Counted from the stretch's first letter, positions 1 through 12,312 are shown. The stretch: DNA of 64,000 bases from Eucalyptus grandis (GCF_016545825.1 NC_052620.1:13640001-13704000), one strand, 5' to 3'. Program-made: numbers and translations. Notes: generated by a model from the sequence alone, not told the origin.

Positions 1-539
1 GTTATACTTTTCCAACCCCATGAAGGTCGGGATCATTTTCCAGCTTTCCAAAAGTCTCCATGTGGATAATATAGGCCTTTCATCACTTTGCTCAATAAGG
101 ATTGAGAATTTTGTGAGATGCGCCACGCTTGTTTCCCCAACATAGCTGTGTTGAATGCAATTAGGTCTTTGAAACCTAGGCCCCCCTCCTTTCTGAGTTT
201 CAATGTATCCCAATTCTTCCAGTGTATTCTAGCATTTCTACTATTTGTTTTCCACCAAAAGTTAGCAATCCTCCTCTCAATAGCTTTGCATATAGAAATA
301 GGGATCTTGAATATGAACATGGCATGTTGAGGGATGGCCTGTACAACTGATTTTATCAAATTTTCATTCCCTGCTTTTGATAACAAGTGTTCCTTCCAGC
401 TTTCTAACTTTCTATTTACCCTCGCAAGGATCCATGCGAACATATCTTTTTTTGAGCAGCCCCAATCCATCGGAATCCCTAAATATTTCCCTGTTTTTTC
501 AAATTCTGGAACTCTAAGTTCATTGGCCATTTGAATATT
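1..539 (-). mobile_element. LINE (non-LTR retrotransposon) reverse transcriptase C-terminal fragment
   Basis: The minus strand is open from about 539 to a TGA at 33-35 and reads like the segment after the polymerase fingers of plant LINE reverse transcriptases: a KYLGIP motif, then a run ending in NFWW, then the KEGGLGFKDL and AWRI motifs, then a GLYYP motif. In the family this region joins the RT domain to the zf-RVT and RNase H part. The similarity appears to continue past the TGA to the window edge, so that stop is a disabling mutation and the element is cut by the window start. The N-terminal side ends abruptly near 530-540, where the fold-back element begins. It is a dead fragment, not a host gene. 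Confidence 0.85.
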
Positions 540-1266
540 GACCAATTTCCCCTTTTTTAATACCAAACTGTTTTTTTAATAAAAAAAATGCCAAACAGGG
601 TTTTTTTTTTGTCGAAAAAATACCACATTTATGCAAAGTAATAAAGGTCAATATTTCTTTTCTTTCTCCATATTAAAAACAAATGGGAAAAGAGACAGTA
701 ATAATAAATAAAGGTGAATCTTGCATTTTGATTTCTTTTTTTCTTTTTTTGTGGACAGGAGGATCCGGTTTGCGCCGACAGCGCGCCGTAAACCCCCTGG
801 GCGACACGTGCTAGCCACCACACACGTGCCACTAGGTAAGTCACCTAGTGACTCCGCCAGCCTCCCTACTTCGCAGGGGCTTTGAACGCTCGACCTCTCA
901 CCGGGAGAAGAAGCGCCTACCAGCGAGAGCCACCCCAGCGGTGGTTGATTTCTTTTTGTATATGCAAATTACTTGAATAATGTACAAAAGCCCATCAATT
1001 GATTTTTCCCTTTTTGGTGAAGTCCATGAAAAAAAATCAATTGATGGGCTTTTGTACATTATTCAAGTAATTTGCATATACAAAAAATCAAAATGCAAAA
1101 TTCACCTTTGTTTATTATTACTTGTCCATTTTTTCCATTTGTTTTTAATATGGATAAATGAAAGAAATATTGACCTTTATTTTTTGCATAAATGTGGTAT
1201 TTTTTTTACAAAAAAGAACCCCAGTTTAGTATTAAAAAAAAAAAGGGAAATTGGTCATTTTCAAAT
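529..1266. mobile_element. Fold-back (long inverted repeat) element, carrying a nested SINE
   Basis: Two long arms are reverse complements. The left arm is 529-740 continued at 958-1008, and the right arm is about 1029-1266, with a loop of only about 20 bases. The innermost 60 bases of each arm are nearly identical; outer parts carry small differences and length changes in A/T runs. The left arm is split by a 204-base insertion (741-944). Such a structure is typical of fold-back/MITE-like DNA elements and could give a hairpin RNA. No coding capacity is seen. The left boundary abuts the LINE fragment. Confidence 0.8.
741..944 (-). mobile_element. tRNA-derived SINE inserted in the fold-back arm
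   Basis: Read on the minus strand the element starts near 944, has a box-A-like TGGCTCTCGCTGGTAGG (complement of 916-932), a box-B-like GCGTTCAAAGCCC (complement of 877-889), a GC-rich body, and ends in an A-rich tail (741-750). It is flanked by the 13-base word TTGATTTCTTTTT at 728-740 and again at 945-957, a target-site duplication. Removing the insert restores the match of the left arm to the right arm of the surrounding inverted repeat, which proves the insertion independently. The internal promoter and tail are what define plant tRNA-type SINEs; I cannot name the family. Confidence 0.85.
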
Positions 1267-1268
1267 AG

Positions 1269-1440
1269 TTAGGGACTAGATGGAACATTAGATGAAAGCT
1301 CAGGGATTAAATTTGAAATCGAAAGTTCAGGGATGAAATTGAACATTAAATGAAAGTTCATGGACCAAATTGAGCAAATCGAAAGCTCGGTGATGAAATT
1401 GAACATTAGATGAAAGTTCTGGGACCATTTGTGACATTTT
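1269..1440. repeat. Short tandem array of about 55-60-base units
   Basis: About three degenerate units built on the phrase GAAATTGAACATTARATGAAAG followed by TTC-GGGACC and a spacer AATCGAAAG. This kind of phrase is common at the inner edge of plant DNA-transposon terminal repeats, so it is probably part of the element that also contains the fold-back arms. No coding potential. Confidence 0.6.
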
Positions 1441-1449
1441 CCCATTAGA

Positions 1450-2390
1450 TAAAACATGCCGAAGGAACAAAACAATAGTGGTTCACATTTTCTTTTGGTG
1501 TTTTATGGGGAAAGGGCTCGAAATTATGTGGACCACTTAGGTAAGTTTTCATTGTCTGAATTAGTAACTTGCGGTGCTGTTTAATCAAAATTTTCTCTTT
1601 TGTTTTTTGAGAATCACCAATAATTAGCACCATTGCGGTCGGTCCACGGTTGGCAGAAGTGGTAATGTGCAAAAGAATTGATACTTATTCTTGGCATTGA
1701 GTTCATCCATGCAACTTGGTTTTAGAGTGACAAAATATTAAATGAACAGCCATCGATGTAAATTGACAAAAACTGGACATTTCTTATGAAAGAACATTTT
1801 TAGTATTTCCTCTGTTTAACATTGTTTGGAAGTTCAGTACTCAAGAAGTCTGTGTGTGTAGACAAGTTCTCTTTGTGTGTCAGTAATGCTGCTGCCATTG
1901 TGCTTAATGAGAAAGCTGAAACCATTTCCTAGAGAAGGCTCCTTTGTTTTGGGAATCCTGTCTAGAATTAAAGGAAATGTTAGGAACTTGTGCAATCATG
2001 ATGCAAGTCGCAATCTTCTACTTTGTTACTTATCTCTTTATTTACGCAGTGCTGCCTAAAGCATTCATAAATTTTTCTCATGCTTTAGTTTTCACAAATA
2101 CTCATCTGACTTTCCTTTAATGATGGATTATCTAGGATGGGATTATGCTGGTAGAAAAGGATTTACCATTTTCAACCTCGGCTTTTTTTTTTAGCAACAT
2201 TATTTTGGGATTATCTTGATCTTTTACATTGACAATATTGTTGAAAAGAGGTACCTTACATTAAAATTTGGTCATGTGAGATTACTATCTTGTGAGTTTT
2301 CATGGCATATGAATTGATGATCATGTTTTAAAGAACATGACCATATTCAGCTGGTAACTTATACTTGATGGCAAACAAACTTTCTAAGAG
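1450..2390 (+). pseudogene. Decayed partial copy of the ZnT5/MTP12-like gene at 34.6 kb
   Basis: From about 1465 to 2050 the sequence parallels 35.62-36.18 kb: the end of exon 3 (a phrase encoding WGKG-KLCGPLR followed by a GTAAG donor) and the following intron. It then jumps at about 2045 to match 37.64-37.90 kb, which is the intron and exon 8 (DLPFST..., GIILIFYIDNI). Exons 4 to 7 are missing and the exon 8 copy has small changes. The exon 3 copy is clearly more diverged than its intron, so it probably derives from a paralogue. It cannot encode a protein. Confidence 0.8.
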
Positions 2391-2645
2391 CAAACTACAT
2401 ATCTCAACATGCAATTATGAACTTTCAAACCAGTATTATGAACTTTCAAACCAGTCATTAATTTAAGGGGAAGATAAAATGCCAAATATGAAAAATCTAT
2501 TTCTCGGGAAGAAAAGGAAACCCCAAACGTGAACAATCTAACAACCAACAAAGAGTTAGGTTAATTTTTTTTTTCCTTCTTTTTTTCTTCTCTTTTCATT
2601 TTTAATTTATTTGTTGGAACACCCACACCATTCCAAATATGGAGG

Positions 2646-2840
2646 GTGATTGGAGAAGAGAAAGGTAGAGGAGACGAGAGAGGAGAAGAGTAGGAATAGT
2701 GTTCCTTTTATGATAATTCCTTTGGTAGCGATGACATTTTCAATGTAAAGCGACCCCAAAGAAAAGCATAAAAGGAACATTGCTCATACTCTTCTCTTCT
2801 TTCCTTTACTTTCCTCTGTGTTTCTCTTCTCTAGTCGCCC
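2646..2840. repeat. Imperfect inverted repeat (hairpin, MITE-like)
   Basis: Arms of about 70 bases at 2646-2713 (purine-rich, ending in GTTCCTTTTATG) and 2768-2840 (starting CATAAAAGGAAC) pair with scattered mismatches around a loop of about 55 bases. No clear target-site duplication was found, so this may be a MITE or simply a palindromic remnant. Confidence 0.55.
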
Positions 2841-4352
2841 GTCCATGTTCGGAATTGTTTCTAAGATAACTCCCAATAAACCCATGGTCAGTCCTTTCGC
2901 TTATCTTATCCTAACCTCTAAAGGCACACCATGCCAGGCACATCCTAGTGATTGCAAAGTCTTTGACAGCTCAGAAAAGAACAGGATCGGAATGAGAGGA
3001 ACTCCGTGAAGATTTTGTTTAGAGTTTGATTTACTTTTGATAAAAAGAACCGGCAATCATCACCATTGATACTTTCAAAAGAACAGGGTGAGTATCTATT
3101 AACATTATGCATGCTAAGCCCAACCAAATCATAAAGAGAAACTTCAGATAGAAGCATTTAGAAGAGAATTTTTTCTTTATTGAAATTGTGTATGCTACAA
3201 ATGAGGGGGAGAACCTTATGTATATTAGAACCCTTCTAATTACTAGTGTATATCTTCCCTTACCTAATGGTGGAGATCAATCTCTCTAACTACTAGTTAC
3301 CTAACAAAAATCCTTTATACAAGTGTATGATAACTATAGTGCCCTATGCGTATTCTAGAATATTCATGAAACCTAGACCTTAAGAAGCCTTAAGACATGT
3401 TCAGTTATCTTGGCTATCTCCTCTAACTGTCGTGCCTTGACCTTCGTTTGGTGACTCTTTGCTTAATCCTGTTCAAAAGTATAAGGTCGACACAGCAACG
3501 AGCTTTACAATCGTTGGAGGTTCACACAAGATGAGAGGAGAGTTGGAAGAAATTATTAGGATATTATTAAATTGAAATAATTAACAAAAAGAATAACAAA
3601 AGCACAAGAACGTGACTTAAAGAAAAGAGGAGCAGCAAGCTTTGGCAGCGAGCTCCGAGTGATTGGGGAATTAGTGGAGATTTCTCTAGCATTCATCTAA
3701 TAGAGACAATTTTTGTACCTACAAAACAAAAACAAAAAAAAAAAATTGTAAACCAAAGTTTTGATGATCGGGTATAGGAAGTTTTATCAAGATAAGGAGC
3801 TCCTAGAAAATGGGTTGAATAGAAGATCATGCAAAAAAAATTATGATGTTTTTCATGTTTTAAACCGAATTAATGTAATTTTATACATTGGAAAGTTTTG
3901 TGAGTAGTCGATCTTTGTTACAATATCTACTTTTGGTATTATTAAAAATGTTCAATGTAATAGTAGCCACTAAACTGTATGAAAATATTCTATAAAGTCT
4001 CTGATCTTGAATTAATGAAAATAAACTATATTGAATATTTTCGTACAGTTTATGGACTCTATTAAACATATATCAAAAGTTCATAAATTATATTGAACAA
4101 ACTAAAAGTTCCGGAATTATATTATACATTGAGTTAAAATTTATGAATCACATTAGACAAATTAAAGTTCATGTATATTAAATTGAAAATAGAGTCAACA
4201 TTTACGAACTTTTCTTTAATTAAAAGAAAATATTTAGCTATTTTGTGATATTTTGAATGGATGAATATATTTTAATTCAAGCATAAAACAATACAATTGC
4301 TATTTAATATCTCTGCCGTCACTCGAAGGTCGAGCCTCCATAAAGCCAAGCT
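2841..4352. other. Intergenic, no gene recognised
   Basis: AT-rich sequence with no supported gene. Around 3880-4200 there are degenerate repeats of phrases such as AAGTTCATAAATTATATTGA, resembling the transposon-edge array at 1269-1440. Short ORFs here have no recognisable domains. Confidence 0.5.
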
Positions 4353-4360
4353 CTTTCATC

Positions 4361-5365
4361 TAGGGGTGAGCAGCGGTCTAGGGTCGACCACTGGACCGAC
4401 CTGGACCGGCCCAGCCACGTTCTGGTCCGGTTCCCAAAGGGGACCGGGTCGGTCCTTGGTCCTGAAAATTCCAAGACCAACACCGTGCGGGTTGGTCCTC
4501 GGTCCCCAGAGAGTTTTGGGTCGGTCCAACCACGGACCAACCCTGTATATTATATTATATTATTTATAATTTTTTTATATGTTCAAACCTAAGTAAAATG
4601 TCTGTTATATTATATTATATTAAGATGTTCTATCAATAGAACTAATAGTAATTTCAATTTAAAACTTTTGTTGAGTATTAATTATGTGTCGTTTGTTTTG
4701 TTTTCATGTATTTAAAAGTTCAAGTGAATTAACAAGATGTGAAGTTATATATTCATGGTTTATATTAAGTATTTTGAACTTTTTATGGTTTAATTGTATT
4801 TTATTAATGAATTTTAGCTGCACTTTATTTTTCAATTTGTGTCAAATGGTAGAAATTTTTGAAGAGTAGAGTAATACTGCGGTTGCTACGGTGATTTGCT
4901 AGTCAAGTGGTGTGAAGCTTATCTTTTGGTTGAGTGGATTCTATAATCAAATGCAAGAAAACACTTATGAATATTAAAGATAGATTATTACAAGAACTTT
5001 CCACCTTGTCCCATATCTCGATGAGTGGTTAATAGGTACGAAATTTCTATTATTGTGTCATCTTAAATTTACTAAATATGTATTGGTATTTATAGTTTAG
5101 TTGCACAATGCCACATTATCGATGGATGTGTAATTTGAATTTGTAGATTTGTTTTTTTAGGGAGTATAAAAAATAAGACGAAAAAAATTATTGATCGGTC
5201 CCGGGTTGACCCTGGAACCGAACCGAACCCATTAGGTCGGTCCGGTCCTTGGTCCCAGGCTCAATAGGGTCGGTCCTCGGTCCTAAAAATTGAGGACCGG
5301 CACTGTATGGGTTGGTCCTAGGGTTAGGGGGTGGCCCGGACCAACCCGGACCATGCTCACCCCTA
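4361..5365. mobile_element. Non-autonomous hAT-superfamily DNA transposon
   Basis: The ends are perfect 12-base terminal inverted repeats, TAGGGGTGAGCA at 4361 and TGCTCACCCCTA ending at 5365. They are flanked by an exact 8-base duplication CTTTCATC (4353-4360 and 5366-5373); an 8-base duplication is the hallmark of hAT. Both ends carry clustered GGTCGGTCC/GGACCGACC motifs, as expected for transposase-binding subterminal repeats, around an AT-rich centre. There is no transposase ORF, so this 1,005-base element depends on a partner elsewhere. Exact ends and duplication suggest a fairly recent insertion. Confidence 0.93.
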
Positions 5366-5373
5366 CTTTCATC

Positions 5374-8300
5374 TCTCTCTCCCTGGTAACTAAGACCAAG
5401 ACCGTCCCCGAAAGGCAAAGCTCTTTTTATCTCATTGCCGAGTGCACCACGAGAGAAAATCTCTCTCTTCTTTATCGATATACTTCTTGCGAAAACACCA
5501 GGTCGGGAATAAAGATATCATTGGGTCATTCTCTTTTGATCACTCAGGGCAAGTTTCCCCTGCCCTGTAAAAGCGGGGCGTGTTCCCGTGCACTCCGGTT
5601 CCCAATGCACTACAAGATGGAAAGCCTCTCTCATTCCTTTCATTAAAACCAGGCGTGCAGGGTTCCCAATGCCACTATAAGACACGAGAGAAAACCACTC
5701 CCTTCTTCATCATCGGATTGGAATCATGATGTGTATGGTAAGCTGTGATTGCGGATTGTGCACGACACCAAATCACTTACGAGGCCATCTACTTGTTCGC
5801 CATCCCTCTTGAATCCATCGTTTCTTTTCCCTTTGTTATTTTTCTCTTGAAATCATTATTGATGAACGAGGAAGTGAGGATCCCAGCCGCAATTTTCTTA
5901 TGGATGTTCATCACATTACTAGTCCAGTTAGACGGTCATCCACGCTCTAGAAGCACCTGAAAATCCCTCCGTTCCTTCGACTCCGTTCACACTAGAAGAA
6001 ACGGTGAATTTTGGCCGCACCCGACTTCTTTCTTTTGTTCAGTCAACTTAAAATGTCTTTTTCCTACAGAACCAACGGTCGGGATCCATCCGCCATGCTT
6101 TTAAGGCTTGAGAGAGAGAGAGAGAAAGGGAGCTTCGCTATTTAGAGACATCGGTCTTCGAGTGGAGAGAGAGATTGGGACATTAAATGGTAAATAGTAC
6201 AAAAAATGTCATAATAGGCTGTAATTATGAATGGTAGGTGTGGAAAGTTAATAGTGGCATTAAATTTTTGTTTCCCGCGCCATGTTTTCGTCGTCCCTTT
6301 TTTTTTTTTGATCAGTCATATTCTATTCCACTCTACACTCACTCTCAGACTTTTTCCCTACATTACCCTGCCTCATGCAGGGCGTGGGAGTCGAAATCCA
6401 CTCTTGAAACTTACGCGTCCCCACCCCATCCCCCTCCCTTGAGTAGAAAGGATTTGTTTTTTATTAGCCTTGTAAGAAATCTACATCTTGTATTAAATGC
6501 GTAGTTAAATTTCATGGTTCGATTTGAGTGTCGATGTTCATTCTTCTAGGTGAATCAGCCGTGAAGATTACATTATCAACAGAATAAATAAGAAGTTTGC
6601 TCATGCATCTCTTAAGATCCCAATACATAATTTCACAGGATCTCATGTTTCTCTAACCAAGTTCCGCTACAAAACCTTGAAAGAAAACCTCACCAACTCT
6701 TTTCATGGTCTAAGCAAAATAAGCTTAAAAACTTACTTTAAGAAAAAATATATATGTTTTCGAGGGCCGGTCAGTGACACCCAATTGTCCACTTGAAATG
6801 GGCCAGGCACCGGAAACACAGCCATAGACACCTCTTGCTAGGGGCCGGACCATGAATTGCTTGGGCGAGCGACACCTTGGCCGGATGTCCGATACTTTTG
6901 CCTTAACTCGATATCCCTTATAATCTTGTAAACCCAACACCTCAAACATGACTCAGAGCTTTCAGAGAAGGTGGTGAATGAGGAGAAGACACGTGACTTT
7001 TCCCTCTCTCCTCTTCTATCTCCTCGTGTCTTCTTCTTCTTCTTCTCTACGCCAAGTGATGGCGAGCCACAACCTCCAAGTCCTAGAAAACACCCACAAC
7101 CTCTACGATGCCTTCTTCAAGGCAACATTATTAGAACTCTCGTCACCCACAACCCTTCAACAGAGTTTGCAGGTGACGAGAGTTTTAACGGTGTGGCCTT
7201 TGAAGAAGACATCAAAGAGGAAATATGGTTGGGACGCGAATTCAACTTATATAATTTTCACTATTATCTCTCATTTCCGATTTTTCTTTTGCTTTCTGTG
7301 CGTTCATCAGAGAGTTGGCTGATTCGCTTCAAGCCTAAATGGATGCGGAGCAAGCTTTGTTCAGCGAAATGGAATCCATGCCCGCCTAGGGTTGTTCTTG
7401 GTCCAATCACTCAACGAAATAGAAGCCCTTACGGTTTTAGTTCATGAGCATCCGCAGCCGTTTACACTAAACAGGGTCATAGTTCATGGGAAAGTCCGCG
7501 CCAGTGAACAAATAATGGACGTGGACGTCCAAATTCCAAGGGAGAGGGCCGGAGGCGAGCAGATTCATGCCCGTTGAAGGGTACAGTATTTGCTCTGTTC
7601 TTCTGTATTTACACTTCTTCTTCTTCTTTTCTCTTTTTTTCACTTTTTAATCTATTTGCAGGAACACATGCAATTCCGCTTTCTCCTGAGGCGTAGTGAC
7701 TAGGCGGAAAGGCATGAGGAGAGGAGAGAGGGATGTTAAGATTGTTCCCGACAGTTTAGCTGTTTGAAGTTTATGCTTGTCGTTTCCTCCGCTAAAATGA
7801 TTGTTCTTGCCATCGCTTTGTTTATTGCCTTAACTTTTTGTTCGTTCATTAAAGTGCCATATTGAAGTAAAATTGATCGGATAAGTGCCAAAATCGTTGT
7901 TGATTTTTGCAATTTTTTATTATTTTTCAAAGAATTTAGCTATATATATATTTTTATTTTTATTTTTTTATGTGCATGAGCCGCAAAGGTCTCACCCTCG
8001 GCACTCCTACTGTGCTTATCTTGTTTATTTTATGTTTGTCATGGGTACTCAATTTAGCTATTTGAGGATTTATTGTTTCCTTTTCTTCCCCAACGCGATT
8101 AAACTCAAATCCGTTGTTTGACATATACATTATATGATATGTATAAACATAAATAAATGAATAAGTGGGATATTAAAAATGATGGACGAATAAAAATAAT
8201 TATTTGTAGAAAAGGCCTGCGATTTTGTGCAGTTCATCTTCATCATGTTAGTTGTTACTTTAAGCTAGATTTAGTCACCACCGAACGTCTCTCTTGATGA

Positions 8301-8994
8301 TTTCACCATCACTACCGTCATCGAGGTAATGTCGCTGCAAGATTCTTGCGATCCTCTGGATGGTGATTCACCTCTAGCATCAATTGACTATTTGTTCACC
8401 ACCGGCACCCACAAGCTCGGCCATAATAGAACAAAAGCGGAAAAAGTTCACACACAAATTGCTCAGGATTATATCTCTCGAGAATGGAATTCGTGGACTT
8501 CTCCATCTTCTTTCCTTCCGTTATCATGAATCCACCAACCGCTGCTGCCGTAGCCAGTTCCGCCGTCGCTGGTTCCACTGTAGCAGTAGTTCATTCGTCC
8601 AGCTATGTTGTGTAGCCGAGAAATGTGAAGTGATTAATTCTTATTTAAAATTCCATCAACATCGAATCAACTCAATAACGATGGACAAAATTTCTTGTTG
8701 CTGATTCTATCTCTAATTGCAATCCTGTCTTCTTGAGATGCATGAATATGCTAATGAGAAAATCAGTCGACATCGGAGCTAATCTTTGATGATTCAAGCT
8801 GCTGTGTTGCTGATACATCGATTTTGCATATTTCTGATGCACATAGCCGATTCGACTAAAAGTTTCTAAGATGTTTTTTTGAAATGACCCTCCCTCTAAA
8901 TTTGTGTTAGAGTATGGATATATGACAACCCTAGATCCGATCTTCAATTTGATGGCAAGTAATTGTGACCAAAGACAAGGCATCAAACGTACCC

Positions 8995-8998
<4 letters not shown>
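5374..8998. other. Intergenic stretch, no confident gene
   Basis: No recognisable domain on either strand. A region at about 6971-7577 has overlapping short ORFs, one starting at an ATG near 7060 with a helix-like beginning (ASHNLQVLENTHNLYDAFF). It ends in a stop-rich, T-rich stretch and might be a first exon or a gene remnant, but I cannot support a gene. 6725-6950 is a moderately GC-rich patch without clear identity. Confidence 0.4.

Positions 8999-9060
<62 letters not shown>
8999..9060. repeat. (GA)n microsatellite
   Basis: About 30 GA units with one ATA interruption near 9037. Confidence 0.97.
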
Positions 9061-9791
9061 TACGCTAAATCTCGTGAATTAGAATAAGATTAGATTACAG
9101 AAAGGAAAGAAATTTTCCAAATCAACTTGAATATGATTTATCCTTTTGTTAGGGATGTAAACCGAAATTTATTATGATAAATTTGCATGGGTTTGGATGC
9201 AAATTCTTGAAAAAAGATTGAGGTTGAAATCTTTCTTCTATTTACTTTACATATATAGAAGATTTACATATGTATGAGAGATATGGCTTGAGCTATATAT
9301 ATTTGCCTCTAACAGTTGGTAGACTTTCCTATTCATTTGAAAAGAAAAAAAAAAAAAGTACTCATTTTTTCCGGATTTGGAATATCAAATTTTGAAAAAC
9401 ATAAAGAAAATAAATATTTAAAAGATAAAAAAAAAAAATCATGTAATTTTTTTAAAATATAAACAAGATATTTATTCGAAATGAAAAAAAACAAGAAAAA
9501 TATTAGATCGGCAAAGTATAGTTATGGAATATCAAATTCCAAATATTGTTGGTATACTAGTTCCTCGTGTTTTAATTGTAATATATATGGTCTTAGTTCC
9601 CTTAAAATATTATTACATCTCCATTTCGTGAAATTTTTATTCAATATCTTAGTCTACATATTCAACTTTTATTTATTTTTTACTTAATTTTTTTAAAATA
9701 CTACTCTTTTATAAAAAAACCCTTCGGGTTTCGAAACAATTAATTAGCTGTCCTATTGCCACTCCCGGTGCAGTTTAATCCGTAGACATTA

Positions 9792-10697
9792 GGGCTGCGT
9801 TTGTTTTGATTTCTTTTTTCTATTTTTAAACAATGTTTTTGTTTTTTGGTTTCTAACAAAAAATGAAGTAAACGTTTGTTTGCGTTTTTGTTCCAAAATT
9901 ATTTTTATTCTCGAAACACATCCGAACAGTAAAACAAGAAATAAAAAAAAAAAGTTGTTTCTTGTTTTAAAACAAAATTTAGGAACACTTTCTTCTTCTC
10001 TCTTTTTTTCTTCTTCTTTCTTCTTCTTTTTTTTTCTTTTTTTTCTTTGGCTGGTCGCCGGCCTTGGCCATGGCCGACGGCCATCAAGGGCTGCGACCTC
10101 GCTGGGCATCGCCGGCTCTCGGCAAGGCCGAGCTCGCCCAGGCCACCGGCGAGGCTTAGCGTCGTCGGGCCCGCCAAGTCGGCGCTGGCGGTGGCCTGGT
10201 GAGGCCGAGCCTCACCGGCCACTGGCGAGCTCGGCCTCGCCGGGCCACCGCCAGTCGACATCGGGCGAGCTCGGCCTCACTGGATCTAGGCGAGCTCGAG
10301 CTCGCCCGGCCAAGCGAGGCCGACCACGCGCCGGGCTAGGTGAGCTCGATCTCGCCTGTGCCGAGCTCGCCTAACGGCCGGCGAGCCTCGCCGTGGCTGG
10401 GTGAGGCTGCTGGCCCTCATCGGCCGGTCATCGGCCATGGCCGAGGCTAGCGACCGGCCAAAAGAAGAAAAAAAAAAAGGGAAAAATAAATAAGAAAAAT
10501 AAGAAAGAAAATAGAAAAAATAAAATAAAAATATTAAAAATTATACAAATTTACCAAACATGTTTCTGTTCATTTTTATTCCCGGAATAAGTTTACCAAA
10601 CGCGTTTTTTCAAAAAAATTGTTCCACGGAACAGAAACATTTTTTCTATTTCATTTCCTGAAACAATTTTTAAACATAAATGTTACCAAATGCGCCC
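9792..10697. mobile_element. Non-autonomous DNA transposon with GC-rich core (PIF/Harbinger-like?)
   Basis: The left end GGGCTGCGTTTG and right end CAAATGCGCCC form an imperfect inverted repeat. The outer arms are AT-rich and full of GAAACA/TTTTTGTTCC-type words in opposite orientations, and the central 10,060-10,450 is a GC-rich block of repeated GCCGAGCTCGCC-like words. TTA precedes the left end; TAG follows the right end, so a TWA-type 3-base duplication is only partly preserved. Long ORFs over the core are compositional artefacts. Confidence 0.6.
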
Positions 10698-11689
10698 TAG
10701 ATCTCCCATAACCTCCATATTTGATGTTCCCTACGGTTTTGCTTTGTTTAAGTCAATCTATTTTTATCAATCAATCATAGATTATTTTATTCTTAAGAGA
10801 AATGTTCTAAGTTGTTCGTGAAAAGCCAAACAATTTTACTCATAGGGGTTTATGATATTTTGATTTTTATTCGATCCATAATTGGTATAAGAATATTTTA
10901 CACTTCGACATTGGATATTTGACCTGTCTTTGACTTCGGTCACATAATTATCTGAGTATATGTGTTACACATCCAATCCAAAATACCATAATATGATAGG
11001 GTTGTGCAGCATTAATGATATGAGGAAGTCTTCCTTCATCAGAGATCATAGTCAGAGCAAAGCAAAGCCATGGCGTCAACAGTGACAACACAGAAGCAAT
11101 GGGACTCGGGCTCAAATTGTCTTTAAATCGATGTGGTCATATGGAAGTTACTGATTTTGTTTAGAAATACCAAGTCCAACATAATTCCTTTGTTTGAGAG
11201 GAATTATCATATGATTCCTGCTTAATTTGGCTAATGACCATTTTTATAAAATGGGATCTTTCATGTTGAACGATCAAGTTGCTACTCAGAAAAACATACT
11301 GAAATTTCATTAGTTGCATAGCAACCAATATCTAATCTACCTCACAATATTAATGTGGCTAATAATTTTTTTTGTGGCTAACTTTGATTGCATAGCAATA
11401 GCAATAACTTGCTTGTTGTAGATCTTTAATGCACGGGTGGATTATATTTCAATTTATTTTAAACCAAAATCCGACCAAGTGACCTAGTTGCTCCTATGAA
11501 CGACAGGCAAAATTTCCTTCCCACTTTCTAGTATTTTTGCGCCTTCAAAGTTACCAATTTAAAACCCTAATATCTCTCTTTATTTTTACAGTCTTGCCAA
11601 ACCCACAATTACATGGACTACACTAAGCAGGGTGAAAACAATTCAACTTTTCGTTAATTATAAAAAACCTTAAAAACTATTTCTGCAGA
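10698..11689. other. Intergenic, no gene recognised
   Basis: AT-rich DNA without long ORFs, splice-supported exons or clear repeats on either strand. Confidence 0.5.
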
Positions 11690-12312
11690 ATGTCCTCTTT
11701 CGTTCCTTTTAGAGAGCTCATTTGACAAATTAACGAAATTGCTCTTTAAAAAGCTATATAAAAAAAAAAAAGAAAAAGCCTTGCAGCGACCTTTTCTTTT
11801 TCATTCTCTTCTTTTTATTGAAAGATGAATTATTGTAAATTTTCTTTGAGTCTAGTCAGTTTTATTGATGTATAATTTCGTGTCAAAATGCCGTGTGCCC
11901 AAAACGCTCATGTGAGATTATTACTTTTTGAGAAGCTACAAAAGAAGGGCCCCTAAGCAATCTTTTTTTTTTCACTGGCGAAAGAAAAGTCATCTTCTTT
12001 TTATTCTTTTTTCGAACATTGAAAAGTTAAATTAGTGAATTATTTTCTTATGCTAGTCAGTATGATCCGTGTACAATGTTGTGTTAAAAATTCGTCACTC
12101 GAAATGCTTATTTGATAAATTAACAAAGTGATTATTTAAGAAGCTAGGAAAAGACCTGTGGTGATCCCTTTTTCTTTTTCTTTTTCTTTTTATGAAAATT
12201 CAATGGTCTTCATTTTTTTATTCTATTTAGTATAGTTCCTGTAAAATATCTTAGAGAATTATTCTAATTGTCTCTAATATCCTCCCAAAAATCGGATAAA
12301 AAATCCAAAAAA
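11690..12312. repeat. Dispersed repeat with three internal tandem units
   Basis: Three related units of about 150-190 bases begin near 11,690, 11,860 and 12,050. They share a CTAGTCAG..GTGTACAAT phrase, then a CATTTGA-AAATTAACAAA phrase, then an AAGAAGCTA phrase and a T-rich run. The stretch 11,836-12,312 recurs in the same orientation at 25,768-26,295 and both copies end in AAATCGGATAAAAAATCC. This fits a solo LTR or other interspersed element; no primer site or target duplication was identified. Confidence 0.7.

Noticed and set aside
741..944. Possible tRNA gene from the box A/B-like motifs
   Set aside because: No cloverleaf can be drawn, there is no acceptor stem, and the target duplication plus A-rich tail identify a SINE.
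4297..5646. ORFs rich in Gly/Pro/Arg at both ends of the hAT element
   Set aside because: They read through the GGTCGGTCC subterminal repeats on both strands and have no domain; they are artefacts of repeat composition.
9880..10374. Overlapping ORFs of 164 (+) and 118 (-) codons
   Set aside because: They cover the GC-rich core of a transposon, are open on both strands because few stops occur in such composition, and encode low-complexity Arg/Ala/Gly repeats.
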